Shown piece after piece: positions 44,809-53,998 of a DNA stretch of 64,000 nucleotides. The stretch is taken from NCBI GenBank assembly GCA_027491075.1, contig JAIXWX010000008.1:1-64000 (forward strand). The letters are read 5' to 3'. The DNA comes from Flavobacteriales bacterium. Its GTDB lineage: Bacteria; Bacteroidota; Bacteroidia; Flavobacteriales_D; Sanyastnellaceae. Every line of letters starts with the position of its first letter. The first letter of the stretch is position 1. The position numbers and the translations under genes are program-made. The notes under the pieces were generated by a model, which did not search any database, was not told where the DNA came from, and was given only the letters and a program-made list of their open reading frames with translations.

Positions 44809-46176
44809 TTATTTTACTATTTGCTTCACAGTGGCGCCAATATCGTTAGACATTTGTTTAGAAATGTGATTGAACAACTCATTGGAAAGTTCTCCAGCTG
44901 GTCGAAGCTCTTGACGTGCATTGAAGAGTCCTATCAATGATCTGCGATCTTGCTGATTAAAATTCACATTGCTTCCGTTTGAAGGAAATAACTCATTCAC
45001 ATCACCATCATAGCGTCCATATCGGACTTCATCGGTTATAGACTTTTCAAGGATATCCGTTTTAATGAGCTCTCCCGTTTTAAGATCTATTAATTTAAAC
45101 TGAAAACTCACATTACAGCTACTGCTATTGCTATACTCTGTGAACGTAACAGGCTTGTAGCGGGTCTCGAAGTAATATTTACCGTCTTCATTGTTTAACT
45201 TCTTTACACGAAAAGCTTCATAAGCTTCTCTGTTGGAGGTGCGCAATTGACCTTGACGAGTGCTATAATTAAGAACTGTTCCGGTAAGGATGGCTTGTGC
45301 TCCTACAAGTTGACCAACATTTACGGCAGTCTTATCGTCGACTACTCCAGAAAGCTGGAGTTTTTGTTCTTGCAGAATGGCTTGCATGTGCTCACGATCT
45401 ACAATGCGGAGAAAAGGATCATTGATATTCGTAAGTGCTTCCAATGTATAAGCTGAAACTTTTGCATCCAGACCTGATGTAGAAGTGGAGTTGACAAATG
45501 GCAACAAGGCTATGGTATAGGTGCCTTTTTCCAAACTCTGGCTCATTAGTTTTTTTGCGTCCTTGTAATCACTTCGTCGAGCCACAACTTTTTCAAAGCT
45601 GGCATAGGCTTCCCGGTAGTGTTCTGCTTTCATGGCGCTGACACCCGCATTGTAGAGTGGTTCCATAAAGGCAATGTCAGCAAGATCTCTGGTGTCCTTG
45701 TAATTAGGTTCGAGGGTCTTAATTTCCTTGAACTTTAATTCAGCCTCTTGAAACTTTTGTTCTTCAAGAAGCAATGCTCCTTCATCATAGAGCTGTTTGA
45801 GGTAGTCGGACTTCACATTTTCATAATCACTTAAATAGAAATCCGCTAATTCTAGTCGAATGCCCACACCTTGAATTTTATCTCGGTAGTCCCGTGCTTT
45901 TTGAAAGTTATAGACAGCTTCTTTTTTTGAACCAAAATTTCTATCGCGTGCAAAATCGTTGAGCATTTGATTCAAAACCAACTGCCCTGTTTTTTTCATA
46001 CCAATCTGCGCCTCGATGTTGTTGCGGTTTTTCATCAAGGCAATATAATAGTTGTTAGCTGCTTCTGTTGTTAAACCAGCTGCCTCCTGCTTCAAGGCCA
46101 TTTTGGTGAATTTCTTACTCGTGTTACACCCCAATAGTGAAGCGAATATGACAAGGAAAATAAAAAGCTTTTTCAT
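44809..46176 (-). CDS. CsgG/HfaB-like outer membrane lipoprotein
   Basis: From the ATG at 46176 this is 455 residues with a lipobox SLLGC (cysteine 17). The N-terminal part is helical with TPR-like repeats (AANNYYIALMKNRNN, AELKFKEIKTLEPN, EAYASFEKVVARRS; about 30-215). A CsgG-type domain follows: TYTIALLPFVNSTSTSG, DPFLRIVDREHMQAILQEQK, VGQLVGAQAILTGTVLNYS. In curli and holdfast systems this fold forms an outer membrane pore or anchor. Here it is followed by two LPP20-like lipoproteins and preceded by a DUF4476 protein. The fusion of a TPR region to CsgG is unusual compared with curli CsgG. Confidence 0.85.
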   Translation of the reverse strand: MKKLFIFLVIFASLLGCNTSKKFTKMALKQEAAGLTTEAANNYYIALMKNRNNIEAQIGMKKTGQLVLNQMLNDFARDRNFGSKKEAVYNFQKARDYRDKIQGVGIRLELADFYLSDYENVKSDYLKQLYDEGALLLEEQKFQEAELKFKEIKTLEPNYKDTRDLADIAFMEPLYNAGVSAMKAEHYREAYASFEKVVARRSDYKDAKKLMSQSLEKGTYTIALLPFVNSTSTSGLDAKVSAYTLEALTNINDPFLRIVDREHMQAILQEQKLQLSGVVDDKTAVNVGQLVGAQAILTGTVLNYSTRQGQLRTSNREAYEAFRVKKLNNEDGKYYFETRYKPVTFTEYSNSSSCNVSFQFKLIDLKTGELIKTDILEKSITDEVRYGRYDGDVNELFPSNGSNVNFNQQDRRSLIGLFNARQELRPAGELSNELFNHISKQMSNDIGATVKQIVK

Positions 46177-46206
46177 AAGCAGTTTGGTAAAAAAGAGAGA
46201 GTAGGT

Positions 46207-46238
46207 GGAATGCCGATCTGATTGAGGTCGGCATTCCA
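46207..46238 (-). terminator. Strong hairpin between the DUF4476 gene and the CsgG-like gene
   Basis: On the minus strand GGAATGCCGACC and GATCGGCATTCC pair over 12 bp (one G-T) around a 7-base loop. A pyrimidine stretch with a six-T run follows about 12 bases later. It may be a partial terminator or a processing site that separates expression of the two genes. Confidence 0.6.
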
Positions 46239-46247
46239 AGAAGTGCT

Positions 46248-47252
46248 TTACTTTGACTCGATGTATTGATTCAGCTCATCGATACTGCTTTCAAAGCTGA
46301 ATGCGTCGTTGACTAAAAAGTAATTGTTTTTGTCTACACAATAGTCGTAGGCGAACTTTGCGAAGTCGAGCTTAGTTTCCTCAAACCCAAACAGGGAAAT
46401 TACTTCTTTGATTTGAGCTACCGACATACAGTTAGACTTCGCTACTTGTTTGGCAGTAGTAAGTTTGGTGTCATCAAATCCTTTGCTGCTGATGCTTCCT
46501 TTTGCAGAGTTGAAGGTATTGGTGTCCATCGCTCTTGCACATCCTGCAACTACTTTCTCCTGAACAACTACCTCTTGTCTTGGACGACTTTGTGTGGTGT
46601 TACCAGTACTAGATGAGCTCGAGCTGGAACTTGAAGTGGTGGTGGTAACGGTAGTGGTTTCTTGAACTTCAACTCCGTCCATTCCTTCAATATTCATGTT
46701 GATACCCATATTAAGTCCTCCAACATTCATATTGACGTTTACCTTTTCCCCATCTGCTGGCTTAGAGGTTACCGTGGTAGTTGTGGTCGTAGTTGCAACT
46801 GGTTTTGTAGTAGTAGTGGAAGTAGTCGTGGGAGTGCTGATTGTTTCTTCGTTTTGACTGTAGTCCGTAATAACAGTACCGTTCGTAGAAGAAGGTTCTG
46901 CAGTGGTTGTAGATGCCCCTCCCATTTCAGAAGCACTCATAAAGCGCAATACGTATTCTCCCTTTTTGTTGACGCGAATAACGTATGTGCTCTCCATTCC
47001 TTTTTGCACAGCAAAATTGTTGTTGCTGAAGTCGGGTAACTTCGTGTCTTCAAAATCAATACGGGCCATGTAGAATTCAGATGTAAGGTTTGAAACCTTT
47101 ACATTCGTTTGTGGGCTAGCATTTTGTTTTTCTCCATTGAGGATCAGAGTAAACTTATCTCCATTTTCAGAAAAAACCACTGCATTTGCGGTTTGGGCGA
47201 ATGCTGCAGAAGAGAATAGAGCAAGGGCTAAAAAAGTAAAAATGTGTTTCAT
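46248..47252 (-). CDS. Exported DUF4476 protein with a Thr/Ser-rich linker
   Basis: This 334-residue protein has a signal peptide (cut near SAAFAQ, residue 20) and a beta-rich N-terminal domain (20-110). A very Thr/Ser-rich linker (about 112-225, with runs of T and a run of S) follows, then a C-terminal DUF4476 domain (about 235-330: GCARAMDTNTFNSAKGSI, SNCMSVAQIKEVISLFGFEETKL and FAYDYCVDKNNY). DUF4476 is a small helical domain common in exported Bacteroidota proteins; its role is unknown. The linker is a likely O-glycosylation target. It leads the CsgG/LPP20 cluster. The middle C-terminal motif is at about residues 278-300. Confidence 0.85.
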   Translation of the reverse strand: MKHIFTFLALALFSSAAFAQTANAVVFSENGDKFTLILNGEKQNASPQTNVKVSNLTSEFYMARIDFEDTKLPDFSNNNFAVQKGMESTYVIRVNKKGEYVLRFMSASEMGGASTTTAEPSSTNGTVITDYSQNEETISTPTTTSTTTTKPVATTTTTTTVTSKPADGEKVNVNMNVGGLNMGINMNIEGMDGVEVQETTTVTTTTSSSSSSSSSTGNTTQSRPRQEVVVQEKVVAGCARAMDTNTFNSAKGSISSKGFDDTKLTTAKQVAKSNCMSVAQIKEVISLFGFEETKLDFAKFAYDYCVDKNNYFLVNDAFSFESSIDELNQYIESK

Positions 47253-47342
47253 GTTGCTTTTTTTATTTGGCGGTTAAAATTAGTGTTTCGCAGCCAAATG
47301 GCTAAGGTTGTGCCAAAAAAAATCTATTCTCATCGAAACCGC

Positions 47343-47350
47343 TATTTTTG
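47343..47350 (+). promoter_or_regulatory. Promoter -7 box (TATTTTTG) for the saccharopine dehydrogenase-like gene
   Basis: TATTTTTG matches TAnnTTTG exactly and lies 40 bases before the ATG at 47391. It lies downstream of an in-frame start at 47244, which is therefore rejected. Confidence 0.5.
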
Positions 47351-47390
47351 TCGGGTCTTTGACCTGATTTCAAAGGCTAATGAGCAGGAT

Positions 47391-48722
47391 ATGAAAAAGA
47401 TACTTGTTTTAGGTGCGGGAAGAAGCAGTGCGCACGTCATTCGATATTTATTAGAGAATTCTGAAGGTCGTTGGGAGGTCTGGGTGGCTGACGTAGAAAA
47501 GTCGGCCTCGGAGTCTAAAATATACAATCACGAATATGGTAAGGCTTTCGCGTTGGACAGTCATAACGAGGAGCTACGAAGAGAGTTGATTTCTAAATCG
47601 GACATAGTGATTTCAATGCTTCCCGCGAGCATGCACCCATTGATTGCCACAGATTGCGTCATCTTAAAGAAACATCTCATCACTCCTAGTTATGTATCGG
47701 ATGAAATGTGGCAATTGGACCAGGCTGCGAAGGAAGCTGGAGTGCTACTCCTGAATGAAATGGGAGTAGATCCAGGAATTGATCACATGTCGGCCAAGAA
47801 AATATTGGACGAGATTCACAAGAAAGGCGCTAAGCTGCTGAGCTTCGAGTCATATACAGGCGGACTCATTGCGCCGGAAAGTGACAATAATCCTTGGAAC
47901 TATAAGGTAACCTGGAATCCTAGGAATGTAGTATTGGCTGGATATGGCGGTACTGCGAGATATCAAAAGGACGGATCTCCAAGATACATACCCTATCACC
48001 GGCTTTTCAAGGAAGTGGAGCGAATTCAACTCGAAGGATTCGGTGGTTTTGATGGATACGTAAATAGAGACTCTTTAAAGTATAAGAAAATCTATAATCT
48101 GGAGGAAATTCCGACCTTGTTGCGTGGAACCCTGCGAAGAGAAGGCTTTTGTGAAGCTTGGGATGCTTTGGTTCAAATGGGTTTAACTGACGATAGCTTT
48201 TCTCTGGAAAATCCTTCTTCAATGACATGGTCACGGTTGACATCTTCATTCCTTGACCTCAATTCACAAGAGAGCTTACCAGAGGTTTGTGCTCGAAAAC
48301 TTCAGTTAAGCGCTGAGGTTGTTGAAAAACTAGATTGGTTGGGAATATTTGATGATTTACCCTTGGGTATAGAACAAGGCAGTCCTGCTGTGGCCTTGCA
48401 GAAACTTATTGAGCAAAAATGGAAGTTAGATGAAGGTGATAAGGACATGATTGTGATGTGGCACCGCTTCAGATATCAAACAACCACCGGTCAAACAAAG
48501 GAGCTCACTTCTGCTATGGTTTGTCTTGGAGAGGATGAAGTATATACGGCCATGTCCAAAACGGTTGGTCTACCCATCGCCATAGCAGCAAAACTTATTC
48601 TTTTGGGTCAATTGATCTTAAAAGGTGTTCAGTTGCCATTGCTTCCAGAGATTTACGAACCAGTTTTAGAAGAATTAGCGAAATTTGATATTGTTTTCGA
48701 TGACAAGGAATCCAATCTATAA
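47391..48722 (+). CDS. Saccharopine dehydrogenase-like oxidoreductase
   Basis: This 443-residue protein has an N-terminal Rossmann fold, MKKILVLGAGRSSAHVIRYL, and the saccharopine reductase-type core: DIVISMLPASMHPLIA, LLNEMGVDPGIDHMSA, and SYTGGLIAPESDNNPWNYKVTWNPRNV. It has the length of the Lys9/SdhC-type saccharopine dehydrogenase (glutamate-forming). The pathway could be lysine degradation. No partner LKR gene is seen here. It overlaps the next gene by 1 bp (TAATG). The third motif begins near residue 158. Confidence 0.9.
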   Translation: MKKILVLGAGRSSAHVIRYLLENSEGRWEVWVADVEKSASESKIYNHEYGKAFALDSHNEELRRELISKSDIVISMLPASMHPLIATDCVILKKHLITPSYVSDEMWQLDQAAKEAGVLLLNEMGVDPGIDHMSAKKILDEIHKKGAKLLSFESYTGGLIAPESDNNPWNYKVTWNPRNVVLAGYGGTARYQKDGSPRYIPYHRLFKEVERIQLEGFGGFDGYVNRDSLKYKKIYNLEEIPTLLRGTLRREGFCEAWDALVQMGLTDDSFSLENPSSMTWSRLTSSFLDLNSQESLPEVCARKLQLSAEVVEKLDWLGIFDDLPLGIEQGSPAVALQKLIEQKWKLDEGDKDMIVMWHRFRYQTTTGQTKELTSAMVCLGEDEVYTAMSKTVGLPIAIAAKLILLGQLILKGVQLPLLPEIYEPVLEELAKFDIVFDDKESNL

Positions 48723-49237
48723 TGAGAAGCTTCTTATGTATTTTATTTGTTTTGCTCGTTGTTGAACTTTTTTCACAGCCTGGTAGGCCTGTTCTGCCCG
48801 AGACCTATAGCAGAAATACTACTGAGGATTTTCGTAAGGATCAAGAGCTGGTAGAAAAGTGTTTGGTATGGTTGTGTAAAACACCAATTAATGAAGATGT
48901 TGCCTTTCGAAGCGAAGTGAATTACTTTGTTATGGAATGGCTCGCTGGAAGCCCACAGATTACTATAGATGTGAAGACCAAGTACGCTCCTTTTGTAAAC
49001 GACTATCCGGAATTGATGTTTAGTTTGATTCATGGAATGGCCCTGTACGCGTTAAGGCATAAGGCTCCATATGATGAGGAAAAAATTCACCTAAAAGGCC
49101 TAGAAACTGTTTGCGATATGATTGAAACCAGCGAAACACTATATGAGCAGAAAGAACTGCGAAGAGCTTTAAAAGCGAAGAAGCGAAATAAGTTAAAGGC
49201 ATATATCGAAAAAGAATATCTGTCGCAAGAGAAGTGA
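48722..49237 (+). CDS. Exported helical protein of unknown function
   Basis: This 171-residue protein has a signal peptide (cut near ELFSQ, residue 19). The rest is helix-rich and charged, with the motif WLCKTPINED near residue 50 and a lysine-rich C-terminal end. I do not recognise a family. Its ATG overlaps the stop of the saccharopine dehydrogenase-like gene, so it is translationally coupled. ispH follows after 36 bp. Confidence 0.72.
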   Translation: MRSFLCILFVLLVVELFSQPGRPVLPETYSRNTTEDFRKDQELVEKCLVWLCKTPINEDVAFRSEVNYFVMEWLAGSPQITIDVKTKYAPFVNDYPELMFSLIHGMALYALRHKAPYDEEKIHLKGLETVCDMIETSETLYEQKELRRALKAKKRNKLKAYIEKEYLSQEK

Positions 49238-49273
49238 TCGAACAAATGTCCCGTTGTTTTTTTTATATGAAGA

Positions 49274-50488
49274 ATGAAAAAGTTTGAAATTCCTGAGAAG
49301 TATAAATCGAGTGTCATCGCAACTGTAAAGGATTGGAGAAAAAGACGCGATCCTCGCAAGCAGGATGTATCTCCGTCTAGCTTGGATTTTGGTCCAGTTG
49401 AGTTTATTCTTCCACGTCACTTTGGGTTCTGCTATGGTGTAGAAAATGCAATAGAAATTAGCTATAAGGCCATAAATGAGAATCCTGATAAACGCATATT
49501 TCTTTTAAGTCAAATGATCCATAATCCTGCTGTCAATGAGGATTTGGAAGCAGCAGGCATTCGATTCATTATGGACACAGAAGGCCATCAGTTCATCGAT
49601 TGGTCAGAAATTACAAGTGAGGATGTGGTTATTATACCGGCATTTGGTACAACTATAGAAATCGAGGAGAAGCTCAAGTCCTTAGGAGTAGAAACGAAGA
49701 AGTACAATACGACTTGTCCATTCGTAGAGAAAGTATGGAAACGAAGTGCAGAAATTGGACAAAAAGGGTATACCAATATTATTCATGGAAAATATAAGCA
49801 CGAGGAGACTAGAGCCACTTTTTCTCACAGCAACCAGCACAGTGCCAGTATCATTGTTAGAGATATGAAGGAAGCACAAAAGCTTGCCGGATATATCACG
49901 GGTGATTCACCTGCAGACTCGTTCTATGAAGTTTTTAAGGGCAAGTACAGCGAAGGTTTTCAAGTGGAATCTGATCTAAAGAAAATTGGAGTAGTGAACC
50001 AAACCACCATGTTGGCTACGGAAACACAAGAAATTGCCGATTTTTTCAAGGGAGTTGTTACTAATAAGTATGGACCAGATGCGTTCGCTGATACGCGAGA
50101 TACATTGTGCTATGCCACTAACGACAATCAAGACGCTACGAACGCAGTGCGGTCGGTTGGTGCCGATTTAGCCATCGTGATAGGCGGTTACAACAGCTCG
50201 AATACCAGTCAGTTGGTCACTATTCTAGAGGAAACCATGCCTGTTTACTTTATCAAAGACCAAAATGAGATAATTGATAGAAATACCATACGTCACTTTA
50301 ACTATGGGCAGAATCAACTCATTACTTCTTTTGGCTGGTTGCCCATCAAAGCGAAAGTGCGAATTGTGCTTACCAGCGGGGCATCTTGCCCTGACACTGT
50401 CGTGGAGAGTGTTTTAGAACAAATTCTTGGAACATTCGAAAACACTCACGAAATAGAATCTGTGTTAACGCAACTTATTCAGGAATAA
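49274..50488 (+). CDS. ispH: 4-hydroxy-3-methylbut-2-enyl diphosphate reductase (plant/cyanobacterial-type IspH)
   Basis: IspH is the last enzyme of the MEP pathway, making IPP and DMAPP through a [4Fe-4S] cluster. The 404-residue protein has the three cluster cysteines in HFGFCYGVENA (C53), NTTCPFVEKVW and SGASCPDTVVE, plus the acidic site in VNQTTMLATET. At about 400 residues with an N-terminal extension it fits the longer plant/cyanobacterial form rather than the roughly 310-residue E. coli form. It provides precursors for the carotenoid cluster 5 kb away. A weak hairpin (CCCCTC/GAGGG) lies after the stop. Confidence 0.95.
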   Translation: MKKFEIPEKYKSSVIATVKDWRKRRDPRKQDVSPSSLDFGPVEFILPRHFGFCYGVENAIEISYKAINENPDKRIFLLSQMIHNPAVNEDLEAAGIRFIMDTEGHQFIDWSEITSEDVVIIPAFGTTIEIEEKLKSLGVETKKYNTTCPFVEKVWKRSAEIGQKGYTNIIHGKYKHEETRATFSHSNQHSASIIVRDMKEAQKLAGYITGDSPADSFYEVFKGKYSEGFQVESDLKKIGVVNQTTMLATETQEIADFFKGVVTNKYGPDAFADTRDTLCYATNDNQDATNAVRSVGADLAIVIGGYNSSNTSQLVTILEETMPVYFIKDQNEIIDRNTIRHFNYGQNQLITSFGWLPIKAKVRIVLTSGASCPDTVVESVLEQILGTFENTHEIESVLTQLIQE

Positions 50489-50544
50489 AATAGCGTCGAA
50501 TTCTTAATGTACCTTTAACCCCTCTAAAAATGAGGGATTGATTC

Positions 50545-52374
50545 ATGCCTGACATTATTCAACTTTTACCGGATTCAGTCGCCAATCAAATAGCGGCAGG
50601 AGAGGTGGTTCAGCGCCCTGCCTCGGCTGTTAAAGAATTAGTGGAGAACGCCATCGATGCAGGTGCGGATACGATTCGAGTGATTGTAAAAGATGCTGGA
50701 AAAACGCTCATTCAAGTAGTTGATAATGGCAAAGGAATGTCAGCGATGGATGCGCGCATGTGCTTTGAGCGCCACGCAACTTCTAAAATCAAGAAATCCG
50801 AAGATTTATTTCATATTCTCACTAAGGGATTTAGGGGAGAGGCATTGGCGAGTATTGCAGCGATTGCACAGGTCGAGTTGAAAACACGGCAATCACAAGA
50901 TGAGCTGGGAACCCAAGTGGAAATTGAAGGCTCAAAATTCAAGTCAAGTGAACCGATAAGTTGTCCCGCGGGCACTAGCTTTTCAATAAAGAATTTATTT
51001 TTCAATGTACCTGCGAGACGCTATTTCCTTAAAAGTGATGGAATTGAGCTGAAGCATATTATGGATGAAGTGCAGCGTGTAGCATTGACCCATCCTGATA
51101 TAGAGTTTAGCTTGCATCACAACGGAGCGGAGTTATTTTCTTTTGTAAAAACCAATTTGCGACAGCGCATTGTGCATGTCCTTGGAGCGCGATATAATGA
51201 AAAATTGGTTCCAGTTTCCGAGGAAACGGACATAGTTGGAGTGTCTGGATTTATCGGAAAACCAGATGCTTCCAGAAAAACTAGAGGAGAACAATTTTTC
51301 TTTGTAAACAATCGATTCATTAAGAATGCTTATTTACACCATGCGGTGATGAGCGCTTATGAGCAAATTTTACCGGATGGTCATTTCCCACTCTATTTGA
51401 TATACCTGGATATAGATCCTGATTTGATTGATATTAATATTCACCCCACCAAGACAGAGATTAAGTTTCAGGATGAAAGGGCGATTTATGCGATCCTACA
51501 TGCAGCCATAAAAAGAGCATTGGGAAAGAACAATATTACTCCCAGTTTAGATTTTTCTCAAGATCCATCTATCGCTATTACTACTCCTTTAACCCATCAG
51601 GAAATCAAGGTTCCAGAAATAAAAGTCAATCCAGACTATAATCCTTTTGGAGAATCATCGAAAAGAGAGAGTCTCGCGCAGCGCTGGGGAGGTGAACGCG
51701 CTGGAAACTCCAAGGGATGGGCTGAGTTATTGGAGATTAGCAAAATGGTATCGCCCCAAGAGGAACATGTGGCGACATTATCAGGAACTTCCGATTTATT
51801 CGAATTGGAAGAGGGAATTCAGCCTATTCAATTGCATAGGAAGTACATTTTTTTCGCAGAGGAAAATGGGTTGATTTTGGTTGATCAGCAACGAGCCCAC
51901 CGGCGAGTGTTGTTTGAAAGATATCTCTTGCTCATGGAGCGAGGAAAGGGAAGTGTTCAGCAATTGTTGTTTCCTGAAGAAATAGAACTTTCGCCAGCTG
52001 ATATTCATTTGATAAAAGAAATGGAGGGTGATATTCAGTCTCTTGGATTTGAAATATCATGGCCTAGTGCTACGTCACTAGAAATTCGTGGAGTACCAAC
52101 GGAAGCAAATATTTCCGATGTAGGCGGTTGGATAGAATCTTTCTTGGAATTATTTAAGAATGAGGCTCATTCCTCCACCGTTGGTCTTCGTGAAAAAACG
52201 GCTTGGGCAATGGCCAGTGGCACTTCCATCCGTTATGGCCAAATGTTGACAACACCAGAAATGCAAGAGTTGTTAGAAAGATTATCACAATGCAAACAGC
52301 CTCAGGTTATTCCTTCTGGGAAACCTGTTTATCTTCGAATCAGTTTAAACGAATTGGCTCAACAATTTAAATAA
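50545..52374 (+). CDS. mutL: DNA mismatch repair protein MutL
   Basis: MutL couples mismatch recognition to strand removal. The 609-residue protein has the GHKL ATPase: VANQIAAGEVVQRPASAVKELVENAIDAG, VDNGKGM, HATSKI, and FRGEALASIA, then the FFVNNRFIK and IHPTKTEI segments. In the C-terminal domain the endonuclease motif DQHAxxExxxxE appears as DQQRAHRRVLFE, and the CPHGRP zinc motif is reduced to PSGKP. It therefore probably lacks nicking activity. It is followed 1 bp later by a rhomboid gene. The ATPase motif begins near residue 11. Confidence 0.95.
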   Translation: MPDIIQLLPDSVANQIAAGEVVQRPASAVKELVENAIDAGADTIRVIVKDAGKTLIQVVDNGKGMSAMDARMCFERHATSKIKKSEDLFHILTKGFRGEALASIAAIAQVELKTRQSQDELGTQVEIEGSKFKSSEPISCPAGTSFSIKNLFFNVPARRYFLKSDGIELKHIMDEVQRVALTHPDIEFSLHHNGAELFSFVKTNLRQRIVHVLGARYNEKLVPVSEETDIVGVSGFIGKPDASRKTRGEQFFFVNNRFIKNAYLHHAVMSAYEQILPDGHFPLYLIYLDIDPDLIDINIHPTKTEIKFQDERAIYAILHAAIKRALGKNNITPSLDFSQDPSIAITTPLTHQEIKVPEIKVNPDYNPFGESSKRESLAQRWGGERAGNSKGWAELLEISKMVSPQEEHVATLSGTSDLFELEEGIQPIQLHRKYIFFAEENGLILVDQQRAHRRVLFERYLLLMERGKGSVQQLLFPEEIELSPADIHLIKEMEGDIQSLGFEISWPSATSLEIRGVPTEANISDVGGWIESFLELFKNEAHSSTVGLREKTAWAMASGTSIRYGQMLTTPEMQELLERLSQCKQPQVIPSGKPVYLRISLNELAQQFK

Positions 52375-52375
52375 G

Positions 52376-53116
52376 ATGTACCAAATTACTCCGGTAGTTA
52401 AGAATATTATCATAATTAATGTCCTTGTTTACTTAGCTTGTGCAGTAATACCAGGACTGCAAGAGCAGGTGACAGGATATTATTTTACTTCAGAAAATTT
52501 TCGGCCCTGGCAAATTTTGACGCACATGTTTGCGCATGCACCTCTTCGCAGCGGAAACTTTGCGCATATATTTTTCAATATGTACGCACTCTATATTTTT
52601 GGTTCGAGGTTGGAACTACAATGGGGTGCAAAAAGATTTTTAACCTACTACCTTATCTGTGGGGTGGGAGCATTTTTTCTCCATGAGTTCATCAATTTCA
52701 TGGAGATATCAAAAATCACTAAAAGTTTGACGTCGGAAGAATTGAGATTGGTGTATGAACAAGGTTCGGACGCCATTCGGGAAGGAAAGAACTTCGTAGA
52801 TACTCGGCTCGCAGATTTGAATATTGCGTTGAACGTAGGAGTTGTTGGAGCATCGGGTTGTGTGTTTGGTATATTGTTGGCCTTTGGAATGCTCTATCCG
52901 AATACAGAATTAATGCTCTTATTTCCACCAATTCCATTGAAAGCAAAATGGTTTGTGATGATTTACGGTGCATTAGAACTGTATTTGGCACTTGGCAATA
53001 GACCCAACGACAATGTGGCTCACTTCGCGCATATTGGAGGAATGATCTTTGGCTATTTATTGCTGAAGTACTGGCAAAAGAAGGACGGACATTTTTATGG
53101 TAACAGTCAGTTTTAA
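52376..53116 (+). CDS. Rhomboid intramembrane serine protease (first copy)
   Basis: This 246-residue membrane protein has about six transmembrane segments. It keeps the rhomboid features: the HMFAHAP..FAHIFFNMYAL region, the catalytic serine in GASGCVFG (S160) and the catalytic histidine in FAHIGG (H219). An inserted polar stretch (about 110-150) lies between TM segments. It starts 1 bp after mutL and is followed 3 bp later by a second rhomboid. Substrates are unknown. Confidence 0.94.
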   Translation: MYQITPVVKNIIIINVLVYLACAVIPGLQEQVTGYYFTSENFRPWQILTHMFAHAPLRSGNFAHIFFNMYALYIFGSRLELQWGAKRFLTYYLICGVGAFFLHEFINFMEISKITKSLTSEELRLVYEQGSDAIREGKNFVDTRLADLNIALNVGVVGASGCVFGILLAFGMLYPNTELMLLFPPIPLKAKWFVMIYGALELYLALGNRPNDNVAHFAHIGGMIFGYLLLKYWQKKDGHFYGNSQF

Positions 53117-53119
53117 TGA

Positions 53120-53998
53120 ATGAGCGCTTTTACTGAGATCAAGAGTTATCTTCGAGCAGGCGATGGGTTCAAGCGTTTGCTGATCATTAATTTTTCCCTA
53201 TTCATTCTCATTCAAATTGCACATGTGATATGGAGAATTACCGATCAGTCTGAATTGTCGCGCTTTCATCCTGATGTTTATTTAGCAGCCTCTAGCAGTT
53301 TTTCGGAAATGCTTAAACGCCCGTGGTCTCTTATTACGCACATGTTTGCTCATGAAGATGTTGGTCATTTTCTTTTTAATATGATCGCACTGTACACCAC
53401 GGGTAAGTTGTTCAGACATTTTCTTGGACCTTCAAAACTGGTAGTAAATTATATACTCGGAGGATTATCGGGGTATTTTCTTTTCTTTCTATTTTATAAT
53501 TTATTTCCTGCTTTTGATGAAACTAGTTTCATACTGGGTGCCTCCGCTGCGGTGATGTCAATCATCATCACTGTAGGGGTTCTACGGCCAGACTACTCGA
53601 TTCGATTGTTTGGTGTTTTCGAAATGAAGTTGATTTGGTTATGCGGAATTCTAGTACTTGTAGATTTGATAAGTCTTAGAAAGGGATTCAATTCAGGGGG
53701 GCATATTGGTCATTTAGGAGGAGCTTTGTTTGGTTTCATATACGCAACTCAATATAAAAAGGGAAAAAATATGGCAAGCTGGCTTGAACGTTTATTTTAC
53801 AAATGGAAAGGTCTGTTTTCTTCTAAGTCCAAAAAGAGTTATAACACTGGCAGGCCGAAAACCGATGAGCAGTTTAATTCTGAAAAACTTGCACGTCAAA
53901 AAAGAGTAGATCAAATCTTGGATAAAATTGGCAGAGCAGGCTATGATAGTTTGTCCAAGGAGGAAAAGGAGTTTTTATTTAAGTATAGTCAGAAGTGA
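53120..53998 (+). CDS. Rhomboid intramembrane serine protease (second copy) with C-terminal extension
   Basis: This 292-residue protein has the rhomboid core with THMFAHEDVGHFLFNMIAL, the catalytic serine in LGASAAVM (S142) and the histidine in GHIGHLGGA (H198). A cytoplasmic tail (about 215-292) contains a basic linker and a short helical domain (DQILDKIGRAGYDSLSKEEKEF) seen in many Bacteroidota rhomboids. The stop overlaps the GTG start of the next gene. Adjacent copies of unequal sequence suggest an old duplication with divergence. Confidence 0.94.
   Translation: MSAFTEIKSYLRAGDGFKRLLIINFSLFILIQIAHVIWRITDQSELSRFHPDVYLAASSSFSEMLKRPWSLITHMFAHEDVGHFLFNMIALYTTGKLFRHFLGPSKLVVNYILGGLSGYFLFFLFYNLFPAFDETSFILGASAAVMSIIITVGVLRPDYSIRLFGVFEMKLIWLCGILVLVDLISLRKGFNSGGHIGHLGGALFGFIYATQYKKGKNMASWLERLFYKWKGLFSSKSKKSYNTGRPKTDEQFNSEKLARQKRVDQILDKIGRAGYDSLSKEEKEFLFKYSQK

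Noticed and set aside
42778-46176. Flagellar outer ring (FlgO/FlgP/FlgT) identity for the lipoprotein cluster
   Set aside because: The folds are similar, but no flagellar gene is near and the phylum is non-flagellated, so only structural kinship is claimed.
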